From Caldivirga sp. MU80 (GTDB lineage: Archaea; Thermoproteota; Thermoprotei; Thermoproteales; Thermocladiaceae), in NCBI RefSeq assembly GCF_001663375.1, contig NZ_LCTF01000005.1, positions 26,475 to 90,474 of the forward strand: DNA of 64,000 nucleotides, read 5' to 3'. The notes below the pieces were generated by a model. That model was not told the origin of the DNA. It was given only the letters and a program-made list of their open reading frames with translations, and ran no database searches. This document shows, in pieces, positions 53,893 to 63,973 of the stretch. A program made the translations under genes and the position numbers. Numbering within the stretch: position 1 is the first letter of the stretch; each line of letters opens with the position of its first letter.

Positions 53893-54052
53893 ACCGCGCA
53901 CCCGATGATTAGCCACTTCTCCCTTCACCAATGTACTATTTATCAGGCGCCACTGGAGATTCAGCGTATGCAACCTTCACTGGGTTTACGGCAATTGCTC
54001 TAGTGGGTTTGCATGAGCGGTATGCTTTAAAGCTTAATTGCGGGTACGGCCT

Positions 54053-55402
54053 ATGGATGCTGAATCCATAGTTAAACTGGCCATGGGCATGGGTTTTGAT
54101 GAGACTGTGGCCGTGGTTAGGGTGAGCAGATGGAGGATGCTAAGGTTCGCTAACAATGAACCCACAGTGTTCAATCATTGGACTGATGAATGGGCATCAG
54201 TCTACTTAACCAAGGGTAGGAGGACTTACACCTTCTCAACATCAAACCTAGGCGAGGGGGTGATTAAGGCTAAGCTTAACGAGGCCCAGTCACTCATAGG
54301 TGGGTTAAGTGAGGACCCAGACTACGTCCCCATAACCCACCAGGGACCTGTGGCAACGTGGGACTCCTACGACCCTAGGGTTGAGGGTGCTGAGGATAAG
54401 GTCGTGGACCTGGTTAAGGAGGCAATTGACGCAAGCACGTCGGAGGGTTCCGTTAGGAATGCGGGCGCATTCACCTACGGCGTTGGTGAGGTGAGCTACA
54501 GCGACCACACTGGCCTAAACCTGAGGTGGAGGGGGACATTCTTCAACCTGGCCATTAGGGCCTTCCACAATGACCCTGAGTTATCCTCAATGGAGGCCTT
54601 AACCGGTAGGAGGCTAAGCGACATAGACGCCAGGGGCCTTGGGTCCAGGGTAGGCTTAATGCTATCCATAGCCGTTAAGCTGCCTAAGACCAGCGTTGAG
54701 GGTAGGTTCAGGGTCCTGATGGGGCCCCTGGTGGCTGGGCACCTGTACGCAATAATAGCCAACAGCTGGATGAATGCCTACAACGTGCTCCACAACCTAT
54801 CCCCATTAACAGCCAAGGACATTAACAGCAAGTTGGCCTCAGAGGGCTTAACGCTAGTGGACCTATCCTCAGACCCATCCAGGGTTGGGTCTGAGCCTGT
54901 TGACTTCGAGGGTAACCAGTCAAGCAACGTAACCCTGGTTGAGAGGGGGGTGCTTAAGTCATTCATAACCAACAATAGGACTGCCAGCAAGCTTGGCGTC
55001 AAGTCAACCGGTAACGCTGCCTACGGCTGGTTAACACCCTCAATAAGACACCTATACATTGAGCCAGGTTCACTTAAGGATGACCCACAGTCAATGTTCA
55101 GCGAGCTGGGTAGCGGGGTATTTGTTCAGAATAACTGGTACACCAGGTTCCAAAACATTAGGGAGGGCTTATTCTCAACGGTGTGCCGTGACGTGGTATT
55201 GCTTATTGAGGGTGGTGAACCCAGGTACGTGCTTAAGGGTGTGAGGATCAGTGACAGGTTCAACACACTCCTGGGTAACTACATCAACTCCACTAACAGG
55301 CCCATTCAGGCTTACTGGTGGGATATGCACGTCCCCTCAACAGTCCCCTACGTCCTAGTGGACAAGGTCAACATAACCAGGTCCTTCGAAGCGCAGCAGT
55401 AG
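54053..55402 (+). CDS. TldE/PmbA-like protein
   Basis: 449 residues from ATG 54053, set by a TATA-like gctttaaagc about 25 bp upstream. It follows the TldD/PmbA fold (GVGEVSYSDHTGL, DFEGNQSSNVTLVERGVLKSFITNNRTA, GNAAYGW), but lacks the HExxxH zinc motif of TldD, so it is the TldE-type non-catalytic partner. TldD/TldE forms a metalloprotease heterodimer; no tldD gene adjoins it. Confidence 0.8.
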   Translation: MDAESIVKLAMGMGFDETVAVVRVSRWRMLRFANNEPTVFNHWTDEWASVYLTKGRRTYTFSTSNLGEGVIKAKLNEAQSLIGGLSEDPDYVPITHQGPVATWDSYDPRVEGAEDKVVDLVKEAIDASTSEGSVRNAGAFTYGVGEVSYSDHTGLNLRWRGTFFNLAIRAFHNDPELSSMEALTGRRLSDIDARGLGSRVGLMLSIAVKLPKTSVEGRFRVLMGPLVAGHLYAIIANSWMNAYNVLHNLSPLTAKDINSKLASEGLTLVDLSSDPSRVGSEPVDFEGNQSSNVTLVERGVLKSFITNNRTASKLGVKSTGNAAYGWLTPSIRHLYIEPGSLKDDPQSMFSELGSGVFVQNNWYTRFQNIREGLFSTVCRDVVLLIEGGEPRYVLKGVRISDRFNTLLGNYINSTNRPIQAYWWDMHVPSTVPYVLVDKVNITRSFEAQQ

Positions 55403-55445
55403 GGCTACCCTATAAATAATCATGAATAATAAAATAGCTACTCTA

Positions 55446-55682
55446 CTACTCTACCTGGGCCCAACCCACTATCAGTAGTCCGTCAATGTTGCTTACTGTT
55501 ACCTGAACCATGGTAAAGCCCATCGCCTTAACGTTGCCCTTCGACTCAAGCTCCCTGCTGATCTCGGCTACAGCGTTGTTAACCCTCCTCAGGAATTCGT
55601 CTAGGTTTAAGCCGGCCCCCATGGAGACCGGCCCAACATTAACCCTCATTGGTATGAACCTCTGGGCCGTGACTATCATCAC
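55446..55682 (-). CDS. Small alpha/beta protein, 78 aa
   Basis: MMIVTAQRFIPMRVNVGP and onward; a beta strand, an amphipathic helix (LDEFLRRVNNAVAEISRELES) and two strands. No recognised family. Its start lies 44 bases inside the HIT gene, so they are probably co-transcribed. Confidence 0.5.
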   Translation of the reverse strand: MMIVTAQRFIPMRVNVGPVSMGAGLNLDEFLRRVNNAVAEISRELESKGNVKAMGFTMVQVTVSNIDGLLIVGWAQVE

Positions 55683-56163
55683 CCATGCACCTCGCTATTA
55701 ACCTGCTCAACTCGGGCATTAAACCTTTAATATCGCCTATAACCTTGTCCAGGCTGTAATCAACCGGTATGTTACTGGTGTCCCCACTCCACCTGGGCAC
55801 TATGTGGAAGTGCACGTGTTCCTCATAACCAGCCCCAGCAACCCTACCTATGTTCACGCCTATGTTGAAGTCCATCGGCCTAAGTAATTCTGCTAACGCG
55901 CACACTGATGCCTTAATTAAGACTGCGCACTCCATGAGCTCCTCATCAGTTAGATCAATTAGCCCAGGCACATGCCTCTTTGGGGCTATTAACATGTGCC
56001 CCCTGTTGTAGGGGTACTTGTTCATCAGGGCTATGCAGTACCTCCCCCTATAGACGACCAGCTCCTCATCACTGTTAACCGCCCTGCACATGAAGCACCC
56101 AAGCTCCCTATTGTTAATAGCCCCAGTTATGTAGCTCATCCTCCACGGCGTGTAGAGGGCCAT
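55639..56163 (-). CDS. HIT-family nucleotide hydrolase
   Basis: 174 residues. The catalytic HxHxHxx triad is EHVHFHIVPRW near residue 115. N-terminal zinc-type Cys residues (ELGCFMCRAV) and NKYPYNRGHMLIAPKRHV fit Hint/FHIT-like phosphohydrolases, which cleave AMP from nucleotides. The C-terminal 20 residues overlap the next small gene. Confidence 0.88.
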   Translation of the reverse strand: MALYTPWRMSYITGAINNRELGCFMCRAVNSDEELVVYRGRYCIALMNKYPYNRGHMLIAPKRHVPGLIDLTDEELMECAVLIKASVCALAELLRPMDFNIGVNIGRVAGAGYEEHVHFHIVPRWSGDTSNIPVDYSLDKVIGDIKGLMPELSRLIARCMGDDSHGPEVHTNEG

Positions 56164-56242
56164 TGGTTACAGTGGCCTTGGGTGAATTTAAGCATTAGGT
56201 TAGCGATTGGTTTAATAACAGTAGCCCTAATAGGGGCTTGGT

Positions 56243-57352
56243 ATGAGTAGGAGTAGGGATGAGGTTCTTAAGATTCTCACGGATTGGGGCAGGTCACTCG
56301 TTGACGATGTGCTTAAGGATGAGGAGCCTGTTATGCACATACCCACAAGGACACTAACCAACATTATTTGGGATGAGAAGAGGAAGATACTGCTCCTCGG
56401 GCCTAAGACAATCGAGAGGAGGTTCCTAGACCTAAACGAGGCTAAGCGCTTCATGCAAACCACCCTGATGCTGAGGCTTATTGTCCAGTCGATTAGGGAG
56501 GGTGTCTACCCAACCATAAGGGACCTTTACTACAACGGCAAACACACCATGGAGTTGAATGAACCTAAGCTGGGTAAGGGGTTCAGGGAGAACACTTGGG
56601 ATGAACAGGCGGAGTCGAACTCAGTGATAGAGGACATTGAGGTGGCCACAGGGGTGCTTAGGGAGGAGATGGGGGTTTCGGCTGATGTTAAGGGTAAGGT
56701 GGTTGGGCCGATAGTTGTTAGGTCGAGGGGCTTTGAGATAGATGCAACCAAGATGGGTGACACTGCCCTAAGCCTACCGCCAAACCCAGATGACCTGGAG
56801 ATAGTTAAGCTTGACGCCAAGTACGTGCTTGTGGTGGAGAAGGATGCCATATTCCAGAGGCTTAACAGGGAGGGCTTCTGGAACAGTGAAAAGTGTCTAC
56901 TCGTGACGGCTAAGGGTATGCCGGATAGGGCAACCAGGAGGTTCGTTAGGAGGCTGAGTGAGGAGTATGGGTTACCCGTCTACGTGTTCACGGACGGCGA
57001 CCCCTACGGGTGGTACATATACAGCGTGTACAGGAGTGGTTCAATAAAGTTGAGTTACGAGAATGAGAGGTTGGCTACGCCTGAGGCTAAGTTCATAGGC
57101 GTCACGGCTAGTGACATAAGCAAGTACAAGATCAGCGACAACTACGTTATAAAGGCCACGGATAGGGACGTTAAGAGGGCCCAGGAGTTGAAGAAGTACC
57201 CCTGGTTCCAGAGCCGTGAGTGGAAGCATGAAATAGACCTATTCCTCAAGACCAAGAAGAAGGTTGAGATAGAGGCACTATCAACCCATGGGTTGAAGTT
57301 CCTCCACGAGTACCTACTTGACAAGATACACCACGACAAGTGGATTGAGTAG
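56243..57352 (+). CDS. top6A: DNA topoisomerase VI subunit A
   Basis: 369 residues. The Spo11-like winged helix carries the catalytic Tyr in TIRDLYYNGKHT near residue 95; the TOPRIM domain has VVEKDAIFQR near 200 and FTDGDPYG near 253. It cuts both DNA strands with subunit B, whose gene is not here. GTG/ATG region at 56243 follows a short leader. Confidence 0.95.
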   Translation: MSRSRDEVLKILTDWGRSLVDDVLKDEEPVMHIPTRTLTNIIWDEKRKILLLGPKTIERRFLDLNEAKRFMQTTLMLRLIVQSIREGVYPTIRDLYYNGKHTMELNEPKLGKGFRENTWDEQAESNSVIEDIEVATGVLREEMGVSADVKGKVVGPIVVRSRGFEIDATKMGDTALSLPPNPDDLEIVKLDAKYVLVVEKDAIFQRLNREGFWNSEKCLLVTAKGMPDRATRRFVRRLSEEYGLPVYVFTDGDPYGWYIYSVYRSGSIKLSYENERLATPEAKFIGVTASDISKYKISDNYVIKATDRDVKRAQELKKYPWFQSREWKHEIDLFLKTKKKVEIEALSTHGLKFLHEYLLDKIHHDKWIE

Positions 57353-57397
57353 CAGCCAACCCAGTAAGGTTAATATTGATTCACCAGAGCCCCAACC

Positions 57398-58222
57398 GTG
57401 GATAAAAGGGGAATAGGTGCGGTTGTTAACGGCAACAAGTGGCTCATCCTAGCCGACACCCACGTTGGGTTAGAGTTTGAGTTGCAGGAGAGGGGGGTTA
57501 GGGTGCCTGTGCAAACCAGCAGGATAATCAACAACATTGTCTCCTGGGCCGAGGAGGAGGGGGCCACTGGGGTTGCAATACTGGGTGACGTTAAGCATGA
57601 GCTACCTTACCCCTTTGAATCCCTCAACGAGGTTAAGGCGTTCATAGAGGCCTTAGCCAAGAACTTCGAGGAGGTCGTCCTGATAGCCGGCAACCATGAT
57701 GGTGGGTTGGAGCAGGTTGTTGGCAAGGTTGGGTTAAGCAATGTGAAGCTTTATGACTCAAGGGGCCTCGTAGTTAACATTAACGGTAGAAGCACCCTGA
57801 TGATGCACGGTAACTCTAAGCCAAACCCAGAGGACTTGAGGGTGGTTGACATGGTAGTTATGGGGCATACCCACCCAGCCATAGTTATCGAGGATGAGCA
57901 CGGCTTCGTCACCAAGAGACCAGCCATACTTAAGATAAGGGTTGATAAGGGGGAGTTCAGCGAGAGGTTGTTCGGTGAGAGGGTTGGTGAGGGGGAGTTA
58001 ACCATGGTTATACTGCCCACAGCCAACCACCTAACCGTGGGTGTTGACGTTGCCTCAACGCTGACCGAGGCCTTCGAGGCGCCGAGGACAATACTTAGGT
58101 ATGTCGAGCCCTGGAGGATTCTGGATAAGGTTGAGGTCTACTTAACAGACTTAACTTACCTGGGCACCCTAGACGTTATAAGGAGGATCAGCGCCGAGAG
58201 AGCTGACTTTGACTCCATGTGA
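57398..58222 (+). CDS. SbcD/Mre11-like metallophosphoesterase
   Basis: 274 residues from GTG 57398. Metal motifs: LILADTHVGLE near 19, AILGDVKHEL near 60, IAGNHDGG near 92 and VMGHTHPAI near 147. It belongs to the archaeal UPF0173/SbcD-like phosphoesterases of 250-280 residues, related to DNA repair nucleases but shorter. It follows top6A by 45 bp, suggesting shared transcription. Confidence 0.82.
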   Translation: MDKRGIGAVVNGNKWLILADTHVGLEFELQERGVRVPVQTSRIINNIVSWAEEEGATGVAILGDVKHELPYPFESLNEVKAFIEALAKNFEEVVLIAGNHDGGLEQVVGKVGLSNVKLYDSRGLVVNINGRSTLMMHGNSKPNPEDLRVVDMVVMGHTHPAIVIEDEHGFVTKRPAILKIRVDKGEFSERLFGERVGEGELTMVILPTANHLTVGVDVASTLTEAFEAPRTILRYVEPWRILDKVEVYLTDLTYLGTLDVIRRISAERADFDSM

Positions 58223-58227
58223 CTTAT

Positions 58228-59058
58228 TTATAGCACCAACGGCGTTGTGCCCTTACCCTCCTCCGCGGCAATGCCCCTAGCCCACTCCTCAATACTCTTC
58301 TCAACTAGGAATGAGTACTTTGAGGCGTGCTCCTCAAGCTTATCAGTCTTAATATCCACGTTTATGAGTTTCGAGACTGCCTTAATCAGCTTAATGGCGG
58401 CGGATACATCAGGGCCGAATTTACCAATGGTCTGGTTCAGTATGTAAGTTACATCCCTGTAGGACGATAACCTACCGCTCTTAACTAGGTTATTAATCGA
58501 GGTTAGTAGCTTGGATTCAGCCAGCAACAGCACCCCACTCATAGTGCCTCTGGACAATACGGCATCTATGAACTCAGCCTCAACCCCAACAACAATAGTC
58601 TCCTTAAGCGGCGTGAAGCCGAGACTCGTTAGACTGTTGACTGTTAACTCATCAGTGACGAAGTAAACATTGTCACTCTCACTGGGGCCCAGCGAGGACA
58701 TTGTTGATAGGCAAACCGCCCTGGATACACCGTTTTCCTCCGCCCAGGAAATAACCTTATCTATGAACTCCCTGTATATCGGTATTGGTATTGGTATGTG
58801 CTGCCTAACCACTATTAACCCAGTCTCCTGTGAGTAAAACAGCCTGTAGGGTAGCTTAGCAACGCCGTCGATAACCGTAACCGCCGGCTCAACTCCCCTA
58901 ATCCTAATGGCCCCTATCTCATTCATCTTAAGGGAGTCTATGAGGTACTCCGTGGCCACCACGGAGGCTAGGCTTGGCTCGGGGCAGGCTAGCAGTATTA
59001 GGTTCCTCGGATCCTTAGGCACTGAGCGTATCTTAACCTCAAGCCTCACGTTATCCAT
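58228..59058 (-). CDS. PAC2-family protein (proteasome assembly chaperone-like)
   Basis: 276 residues. The first 190 have the PAC2 pattern (LILLACPEPSLASVVATEYLIDSLKMNEIGAI, then VVRQHIPIP, VCLSTMSSLGPSESDNVYFV). The last 80 are helical. Archaeal PAC2 proteins are linked to proteasome assembly or ATP-grasp-like functions. It converges on the phosphoesterase gene. Confidence 0.78.
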   Translation of the reverse strand: MDNVRLEVKIRSVPKDPRNLILLACPEPSLASVVATEYLIDSLKMNEIGAIRIRGVEPAVTVIDGVAKLPYRLFYSQETGLIVVRQHIPIPIPIYREFIDKVISWAEENGVSRAVCLSTMSSLGPSESDNVYFVTDELTVNSLTSLGFTPLKETIVVGVEAEFIDAVLSRGTMSGVLLLAESKLLTSINNLVKSGRLSSYRDVTYILNQTIGKFGPDVSAAIKLIKAVSKLINVDIKTDKLEEHASKYSFLVEKSIEEWARGIAAEEGKGTTPLVL

Positions 59059-59090
59059 GCCCGTTAAACCTAGGCAAGGTTTATAAGGTT

Positions 59091-60230
59091 TTACGTCAAC
59101 CTGTATTCACTAACATTAATGCCAACCCTTAAGCCCTGGGTCAGGTCAAAGACCCTTAATGCGTAGTCCGCCTCATAGGCATCACCACCCCACCTAAGCA
59201 CCATATCCCTCACACGCCCCCTATCCATCGCCACCAGTCGCCCATTGACGCCGTTGTATATGGTGAAGGGGGGTACGTCAACCGCCACCAGCCCGTATAC
59301 ATGGGCCCCAGGCCCAATGGCCTTACCACCCATTATACTTGTGTTTATCCCTGTCTTAACCCAGTCACCTATGATTGGGCCCAGTTTAACCATACCCGTG
59401 TCAACGCCCATGAACCTCACGCTACCCATGGTGTTCTTCAAGTTGGACACCGTCGTACCTGCACCGAAGTTAACCCACTTACCCACGTAGGAATCCCCCA
59501 GGTAGCCGTAATGCTCCTTAAGGGTGCAGCAGTCCAGTATCGAATTCTTAACCTCACCAGACAGCCTAACGTTCATGTAGGCCACAGTGCCCTGCCTAAC
59601 GTATGTGAATGGTGATATGGCCGTGTTGAGCCCTATTAAGGCTGGCCCCCTAATGTAAATTGGAGCATCGAGGGTGCTTCCAACCACCATCACCGGGCCA
59701 TCATTTGTGTTCAGCTTGACGTCACTGGAGACCTTGGAGTTGACTAGGGCTATGTTACCATTAATGCCTAACATGCCCATTAGCATGCTTATCGTCTCCC
59801 CTAAAAGCCCTGTGTTATGCCTAATAATGTCCCAGGGCCCCTTAAGCACACCTATGTTGCAGTCCTCCACAATGGCACCACCATTAACCTTAACCAGCTG
59901 AACACTGCCACAGGCCACGGACTCGTTATTGCTTATGTGCCTAATGACGGCCCTTACGTTTGAGGTGTAGGGAACTATGCATGGGTTAACCTCCGCATCG
60001 GCACTACCTGAATAATCAATGTTAACCTTAACCCCCAGTTCACTGATCAATAGCCTATTCCTACGCACGTGAATAGGCTCAACACCCAGCACCACCGTGA
60101 CCTCGCCCAGTAGCCTAATGGCCCAATGCTCAACAACCCTAAGGCCGCCTATAATCATATATTGGGGTGGGGTTGTGTAGGATATGGGCTCCATGCGTGA
60201 GCCACAGGGTAGCGATAACAATAACCTCAT
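59091..60230 (-). CDS. Left-handed beta-helix sugar-nucleotide transferase-like protein
   Basis: 379 residues. The C-terminal two thirds are hexapeptide repeats of the GlmU type (IGLNTAISPFTYV, VGKWVNFGAGTTVSNLKNT, GINTSIMGGKAIGPGAHVYG), forming a left-handed beta-helix with acyltransferase/regulatory features. The N-terminal domain lacks the usual GxGxR nucleotide loop and is shorter than in GlmU, so it may be acetyltransferase-only or an inactive nucleotidyl domain. Divergent from the zinc ribbon gene. Confidence 0.7.
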   Translation of the reverse strand: MRLLLSLPCGSRMEPISYTTPPQYMIIGGLRVVEHWAIRLLGEVTVVLGVEPIHVRRNRLLISELGVKVNIDYSGSADAEVNPCIVPYTSNVRAVIRHISNNESVACGSVQLVKVNGGAIVEDCNIGVLKGPWDIIRHNTGLLGETISMLMGMLGINGNIALVNSKVSSDVKLNTNDGPVMVVGSTLDAPIYIRGPALIGLNTAISPFTYVRQGTVAYMNVRLSGEVKNSILDCCTLKEHYGYLGDSYVGKWVNFGAGTTVSNLKNTMGSVRFMGVDTGMVKLGPIIGDWVKTGINTSIMGGKAIGPGAHVYGLVAVDVPPFTIYNGVNGRLVAMDRGRVRDMVLRWGGDAYEADYALRVFDLTQGLRVGINVSEYRLT

Positions 60231-60279
60231 CGGTGTTACTTAGGTTAAAGCTTATTAAGCATTAGGGATTAACCTGCCA

Positions 60280-60459
60280 ATGGCAGCCATACCCAGGACG
60301 CTTGTCATAGGTAGGTGCCGTAGGTGTGGAGCTAAGTTAAGGATGTACGATGACTACTACATGTGTCCACGATGCGGCTCACTGTTCTGCATCATATGTG
60401 GTGAGAAGAAGCTCAGAGGCAGGTGCCCATTTGATGGAAGTCAACTGATTAAGAAGTAA
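60280..60459 (+). CDS. Double zinc-ribbon protein, 59 aa
   Basis: MAAIPRTLVIGRCRRCGAK and onward. Four CxxC-type pairs: CRRC, CPRC, CIIC, and C-F with CP, giving two zinc sites. TATA-like gcttattaagc about 25 bp upstream gives a leaderless start. Such small zinc ribbons act as RNA- or protein-binding adaptors in archaea. It is short but has a strong promoter and zinc pattern. Confidence 0.75.
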   Translation: MAAIPRTLVIGRCRRCGAKLRMYDDYYMCPRCGSLFCIICGEKKLRGRCPFDGSQLIKK

Positions 60460-60522
60460 ATCATTCTTCAAGAAGCCGCTTAATCTATAAAAACATAAGT
60501 AACCCTAAACTCACCGGCAGCA

Positions 60523-61242
60523 ATGCCGATACACCTCAAGGTTAGTAAGGGCGATGTGACAGAGAGGGTTGTGGTGGTTGGCGACCCTGCTAGGGCTAGG
60601 CAATTGGCTAATATGCTTAATGATGCTAGACTGGTTAATGAGAATAGGGGTTTCCTAACCTACACGGGCACCTACAATGGGGTTAAGGTGACCATTGCCA
60701 CACACGGCATTGGGGCACCCTCAGCGGCCATAGTCATAGAGGAGTTGATCAGTTCAGGGGCTAGGGTAATCATTAGGCTGGGCACCGCTGCGGCATTAAG
60801 CAGTTCAATAGGGCTTGGGGACGTTATAATACCCAGTGGCGCAGGTTACAACACAGGGGGTATATACTCGCAGTACCTTGGTGGAAACGTAGCCTACCCA
60901 GCCGTGCCGAGCCACGACTTACTCCTAAGCCTAATAAGGGGCTTCACGGAGTCTGGCCTTAGGTTCCTCGTTGGGCCAGTTTACAGTAGTGATGCCTTCT
61001 ATGCGGAGGAGGATTTGCCAAGGATAATGGGTTCGAGGGGTGTGCTTGGCGTTGAGATGGAGTGTGCCATACTATTCCTCCTAGGCCTAATCAGGGGGGT
61101 TAGGACTGGGGCTGTGCTTGTGGTTACCAATAACCTCACTGAGGGTAGGTTCGGTAGGTTCCTAACGGCTGAGGAGCTGGAGCCCATAATGAACAGGGTT
61201 GGCGCCGCCGTGCTTAAGGTCATTAGTGGGTTACCTACCTAA
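60523..61242 (+). CDS. NP-I family nucleoside phosphorylase (uridine/purine)
   Basis: 239 residues. VVVGDPARAR near 21 (phosphate), THGIGAPSAAIVIEEL, RLGTAAA and GVEMECAIL near 180 (ribose site). Broad substrate; likely uridine or purine nucleoside phosphorylase, complementing the MTA phosphorylase. Confidence 0.85.
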   Translation: MPIHLKVSKGDVTERVVVVGDPARARQLANMLNDARLVNENRGFLTYTGTYNGVKVTIATHGIGAPSAAIVIEELISSGARVIIRLGTAAALSSSIGLGDVIIPSGAGYNTGGIYSQYLGGNVAYPAVPSHDLLLSLIRGFTESGLRFLVGPVYSSDAFYAEEDLPRIMGSRGVLGVEMECAILFLLGLIRGVRTGAVLVVTNNLTEGRFGRFLTAEELEPIMNRVGAAVLKVISGLPT

Positions 61243-62556
61243 CCTGCGCATGGAGTACAGTACAACACCCACGATTAACCATACCGCAACCGGCACAGTG
61301 TACTGGGGCTTAAAGATGAAAATGAGGGCTAGTGCCACCGCCAGCACCGGTAGGCCTATGATGGTTAATACAGGTACCTTAACACCACGTAGCACTATTG
61401 CTGGTGTGGTGAATCCACCGGCTCCATTAAGGGCCTTAAACTTGGCTAATGCAATAACGGTGAGCATGTACGTAATCAGCGAGGCAATGCCATATGAACC
61501 GGCTATTAACTCAACGTCATTCGTTAGCACGAATAGGGATGCCACCATTGATGAAACCACAATGGATATGTAGGGTGTCCTAAACCTACGGTGTACAGCC
61601 GATAAGCCCCTAGGCAATAAATCATCATCACTCATCTTGTATATGCTCCTAGAGAAGTCCACTATGCCAGCATTAACACTAATCAACATGACCAGAGCTA
61701 CCGATAGCGATATGTACATGCTGACTAGGCCATGACCAAAGAGGCCCAGTGCCAATGCACCCAGTGGGTCACTTAGGTGGCCAGCCATGTATTGAACCAG
61801 CCCGGAGTACGTGGCTAACATGGATAAGGCTAAGGCCACAGCCGTTGACAGGGCACATATGGCTATTATTGACTTAGGCACACTAAGCCGCGGCATCCTA
61901 GCCTCCCCGGCTGATTGAGCGATCACATCAATCCCTATGTAACCCCTCAACGCGTAGGTTAACCCAACCATGGGTAGCGCCACATTGAGTGATGTAGTTA
62001 AGTGATGTGGAATGTGAGTTAAAGCATATGCCCCTAGGGATATTAAGGTTGCTATTCCAGCTAGGTCAACGATGACTAAGGCTAGGTTAAACCTCGCTGA
62101 GGGTTTGATGCCGATTATGTTGAGGAACATTAACGTGTAGATCACCGCCAACGATGTAATCAAGTTGTAGGGCCACACATGGAGCACATCTACCAGCACC
62201 CCCAAGTAGCCGACGAAGCTCACGGCGCCGTAGGCTATCATTATTATCTGGTCTAGGTTAAGCAGCCAACCGGCCATGAAACCGAGCCCATCACCCAGCC
62301 CACGTCTAACGTAGTAATAAGCCCCACCGGCCTCAGGTATTGAGCTACCCAGTTCGGCGTAGGTTAACCCAACCAGCCAAAGTGGGACTGAGCCAAGCAG
62401 CATAACCATGGGTAAGGCTGACCCTGAGTAGAGCGCTATTACACCCATGGAGAAGTAGTACGTTGATGATACGTCAGAGTACCCTAGGGCAAACAGCTCA
62501 ATGAACCCAAGGGCCCTCCTGAGCGCAATACGCCTACTATCCATCAAATCCCACAT
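61231..62556 (-). CDS. APC-type amino acid permease
   Basis: 441 residues with about twelve membrane helices; SSIPEAGGAYYYVRRGLGDGLGFMAGW near residue 70 is the APC signature. Probably an amino acid or polyamine carrier. Overlaps the nucleoside phosphorylase stop by 12 bp in convergent orientation. Confidence 0.85.
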   Translation of the reverse strand: MWDLMDSRRIALRRALGFIELFALGYSDVSSTYYFSMGVIALYSGSALPMVMLLGSVPLWLVGLTYAELGSSIPEAGGAYYYVRRGLGDGLGFMAGWLLNLDQIIMIAYGAVSFVGYLGVLVDVLHVWPYNLITSLAVIYTLMFLNIIGIKPSARFNLALVIVDLAGIATLISLGAYALTHIPHHLTTSLNVALPMVGLTYALRGYIGIDVIAQSAGEARMPRLSVPKSIIAICALSTAVALALSMLATYSGLVQYMAGHLSDPLGALALGLFGHGLVSMYISLSVALVMLISVNAGIVDFSRSIYKMSDDDLLPRGLSAVHRRFRTPYISIVVSSMVASLFVLTNDVELIAGSYGIASLITYMLTVIALAKFKALNGAGGFTTPAIVLRGVKVPVLTIIGLPVLAVALALIFIFKPQYTVPVAVWLIVGVVLYSMRRLGR

Positions 62557-62646
62557 GACTCACCCCCTTTAAATACCTGGATGCGGGCTGTTTCGTTGTT
62601 GGTGTTTGGTGGTTAGGTTTATAAGCTCTGGTTTTGTTTATTATTA

Positions 62647-63297
62647 TTGGTGTCGGCGTCTTCGGAGAGGTTGTTGAGGCCTAGGGAGGTTTGTCAAAGG
62701 CTTGGTGTTAGTTACTCTACCCTTGCTAGGTGGGTTAGGGAGGGGAGGATTAGGGTTGTTAGGACTGCTGGCGGTAAGTATAGGGTTCCCGAGAGTGAGG
62801 TTAGGAGGATTGCCGAGGGAGTGCCCATTAGCAGGGAGGTTAGGGCAGTCATATATGCCCGTGTAAGCTCCCCAGACCAGAGGGGTGACTTGGAGAGGCA
62901 GGTACAGTACTTGACGCAGTACTGCTCCTCTAGAGGTTACAGGGTTATTGATGTGTTGAGCGATGTTGCGAGTGGTTTGAAGACTGAGAGGCGAGGTTTA
63001 TCGAAGCTCTTTAATTATGTTGTTAATAGGCAGGTGGATGTGGTCGTGGTGGCGTATAGGGATAGATTGACAAGGTTCGGTTTTGAATATTTGGAATACT
63101 TCTTCAGGCAGTATGGTGTTGCAATCGAGGCTGTATTTGGTGAGGAGCCTAAGGATTCCCACCGGGAGCTTGTGGAGGACTTGATAGAGGTTGTGACCTC
63201 CTTCGCTGGGAAGCTTTATGGGTTGAGGAGCCACAGGAAAAAGGAGTTTGTTGAGGGATTTAAGAAATTGCTGAAGGAGGTTGGGAAGTATGAGTGA
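62647..63297 (+). CDS. tnpA: IS607-type serine recombinase TnpA
   Basis: 216 residues. An N-terminal MerR-like HTH (RPREVCQRLGVSYSTLARWV) recognises DNA; the resolvase domain has VIYARVSSPDQRGDLERQ with catalytic Ser near residue 79, and RDRLTRFGFEYLE. TTG 62647 and GTG 62650 are both possible starts; TATA-like ggtttataagctc near 62611-62623 is upstream. IS607 uses this recombinase for low-specificity transposition. tnpB overlaps its end by 8 bp. Confidence 0.93.
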   Translation: MVSASSERLLRPREVCQRLGVSYSTLARWVREGRIRVVRTAGGKYRVPESEVRRIAEGVPISREVRAVIYARVSSPDQRGDLERQVQYLTQYCSSRGYRVIDVLSDVASGLKTERRGLSKLFNYVVNRQVDVVVVAYRDRLTRFGFEYLEYFFRQYGVAIEAVFGEEPKDSHRELVEDLIEVVTSFAGKLYGLRSHRKKEFVEGFKKLLKEVGKYE

Positions 63298-63973
63298 GGT
63301 TACTAGGACTGTTGTTGTTAGGTCTGTGCCACTGCCTAGGAGGTTGTTTAGGGTTTTCGTGGAGCTTGAGGGTGTGTACAAGAGCATGGTTGGGCGATTA
63401 GTCGCATACGCTGTGGAGAATGGGGTAACGAGCTTCGTGAGGCTGAGGGCTTTGAAGTATTTGGAACTAAGGTCTTCGTATCCGCAGTTACCATCACACT
63501 ACGCCTACACCGCATGCCAGGATGCAGCAACGAGGGCTAAGAGCTTCCTTAAACTCAGGAGGAGGGGCTTGGCTAGGGGGAATTACCCAGAGGTTAGGAG
63601 GATCTCCATTTGGCTTGACGATCACTTGTGGAGGATGAGCGGATTGACAGGCATTGAGGTGGCGACGCATGTTGGGTGTGTTAGGGTTGAGTTGGAGCCG
63701 CATAAGCAGTACTGGAGGTACGTGAATAGTGGCTGGAAGTTAGCATCGGAGGCTAAGTTAAGGCTTGATAGGAGGGGTAGGCGGTTGATTTTCTACTTAA
63801 CGTTCAGGAGGAGCGTTGAGGCTTATGAACCAAGGGACCTCATACCCGTTGATGTTAATGAGAACCACGTAGCCGTAATGATAGACCAGGATGTTTACCT
63901 CCTGGAGACTAGTTTCAAGGACATTACCCTAGGCTACTACTATAGGAGTGCCCCGTTCCCCGCATCCCAGTGA
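63290..63973 (+). pseudogene. tnpB truncated after RuvC-I, joined to the element's 3' end
   Basis: From ATG 63290 about 227 residues. The N-terminal domain is normal and RuvC-I is present (IPVDVNENHVAVMID near residue 184), but at GYYYR (63946) the frame leaves TnpB and enters gtgccccgttcccc, the same 3' sequence as at 48-61, ending at TGA 63973. About 160-180 residues with RuvC-II, zinc finger and RuvC-III are missing. An internal deletion that kept the omega-RNA-like 3' end is the likely explanation. Confidence 0.78.

Noticed and set aside
51763..62592. Shared gggctgtttcg at 51763 and 62585
   Set aside because: An 11-bp match is expected by chance many times in 64 kb.
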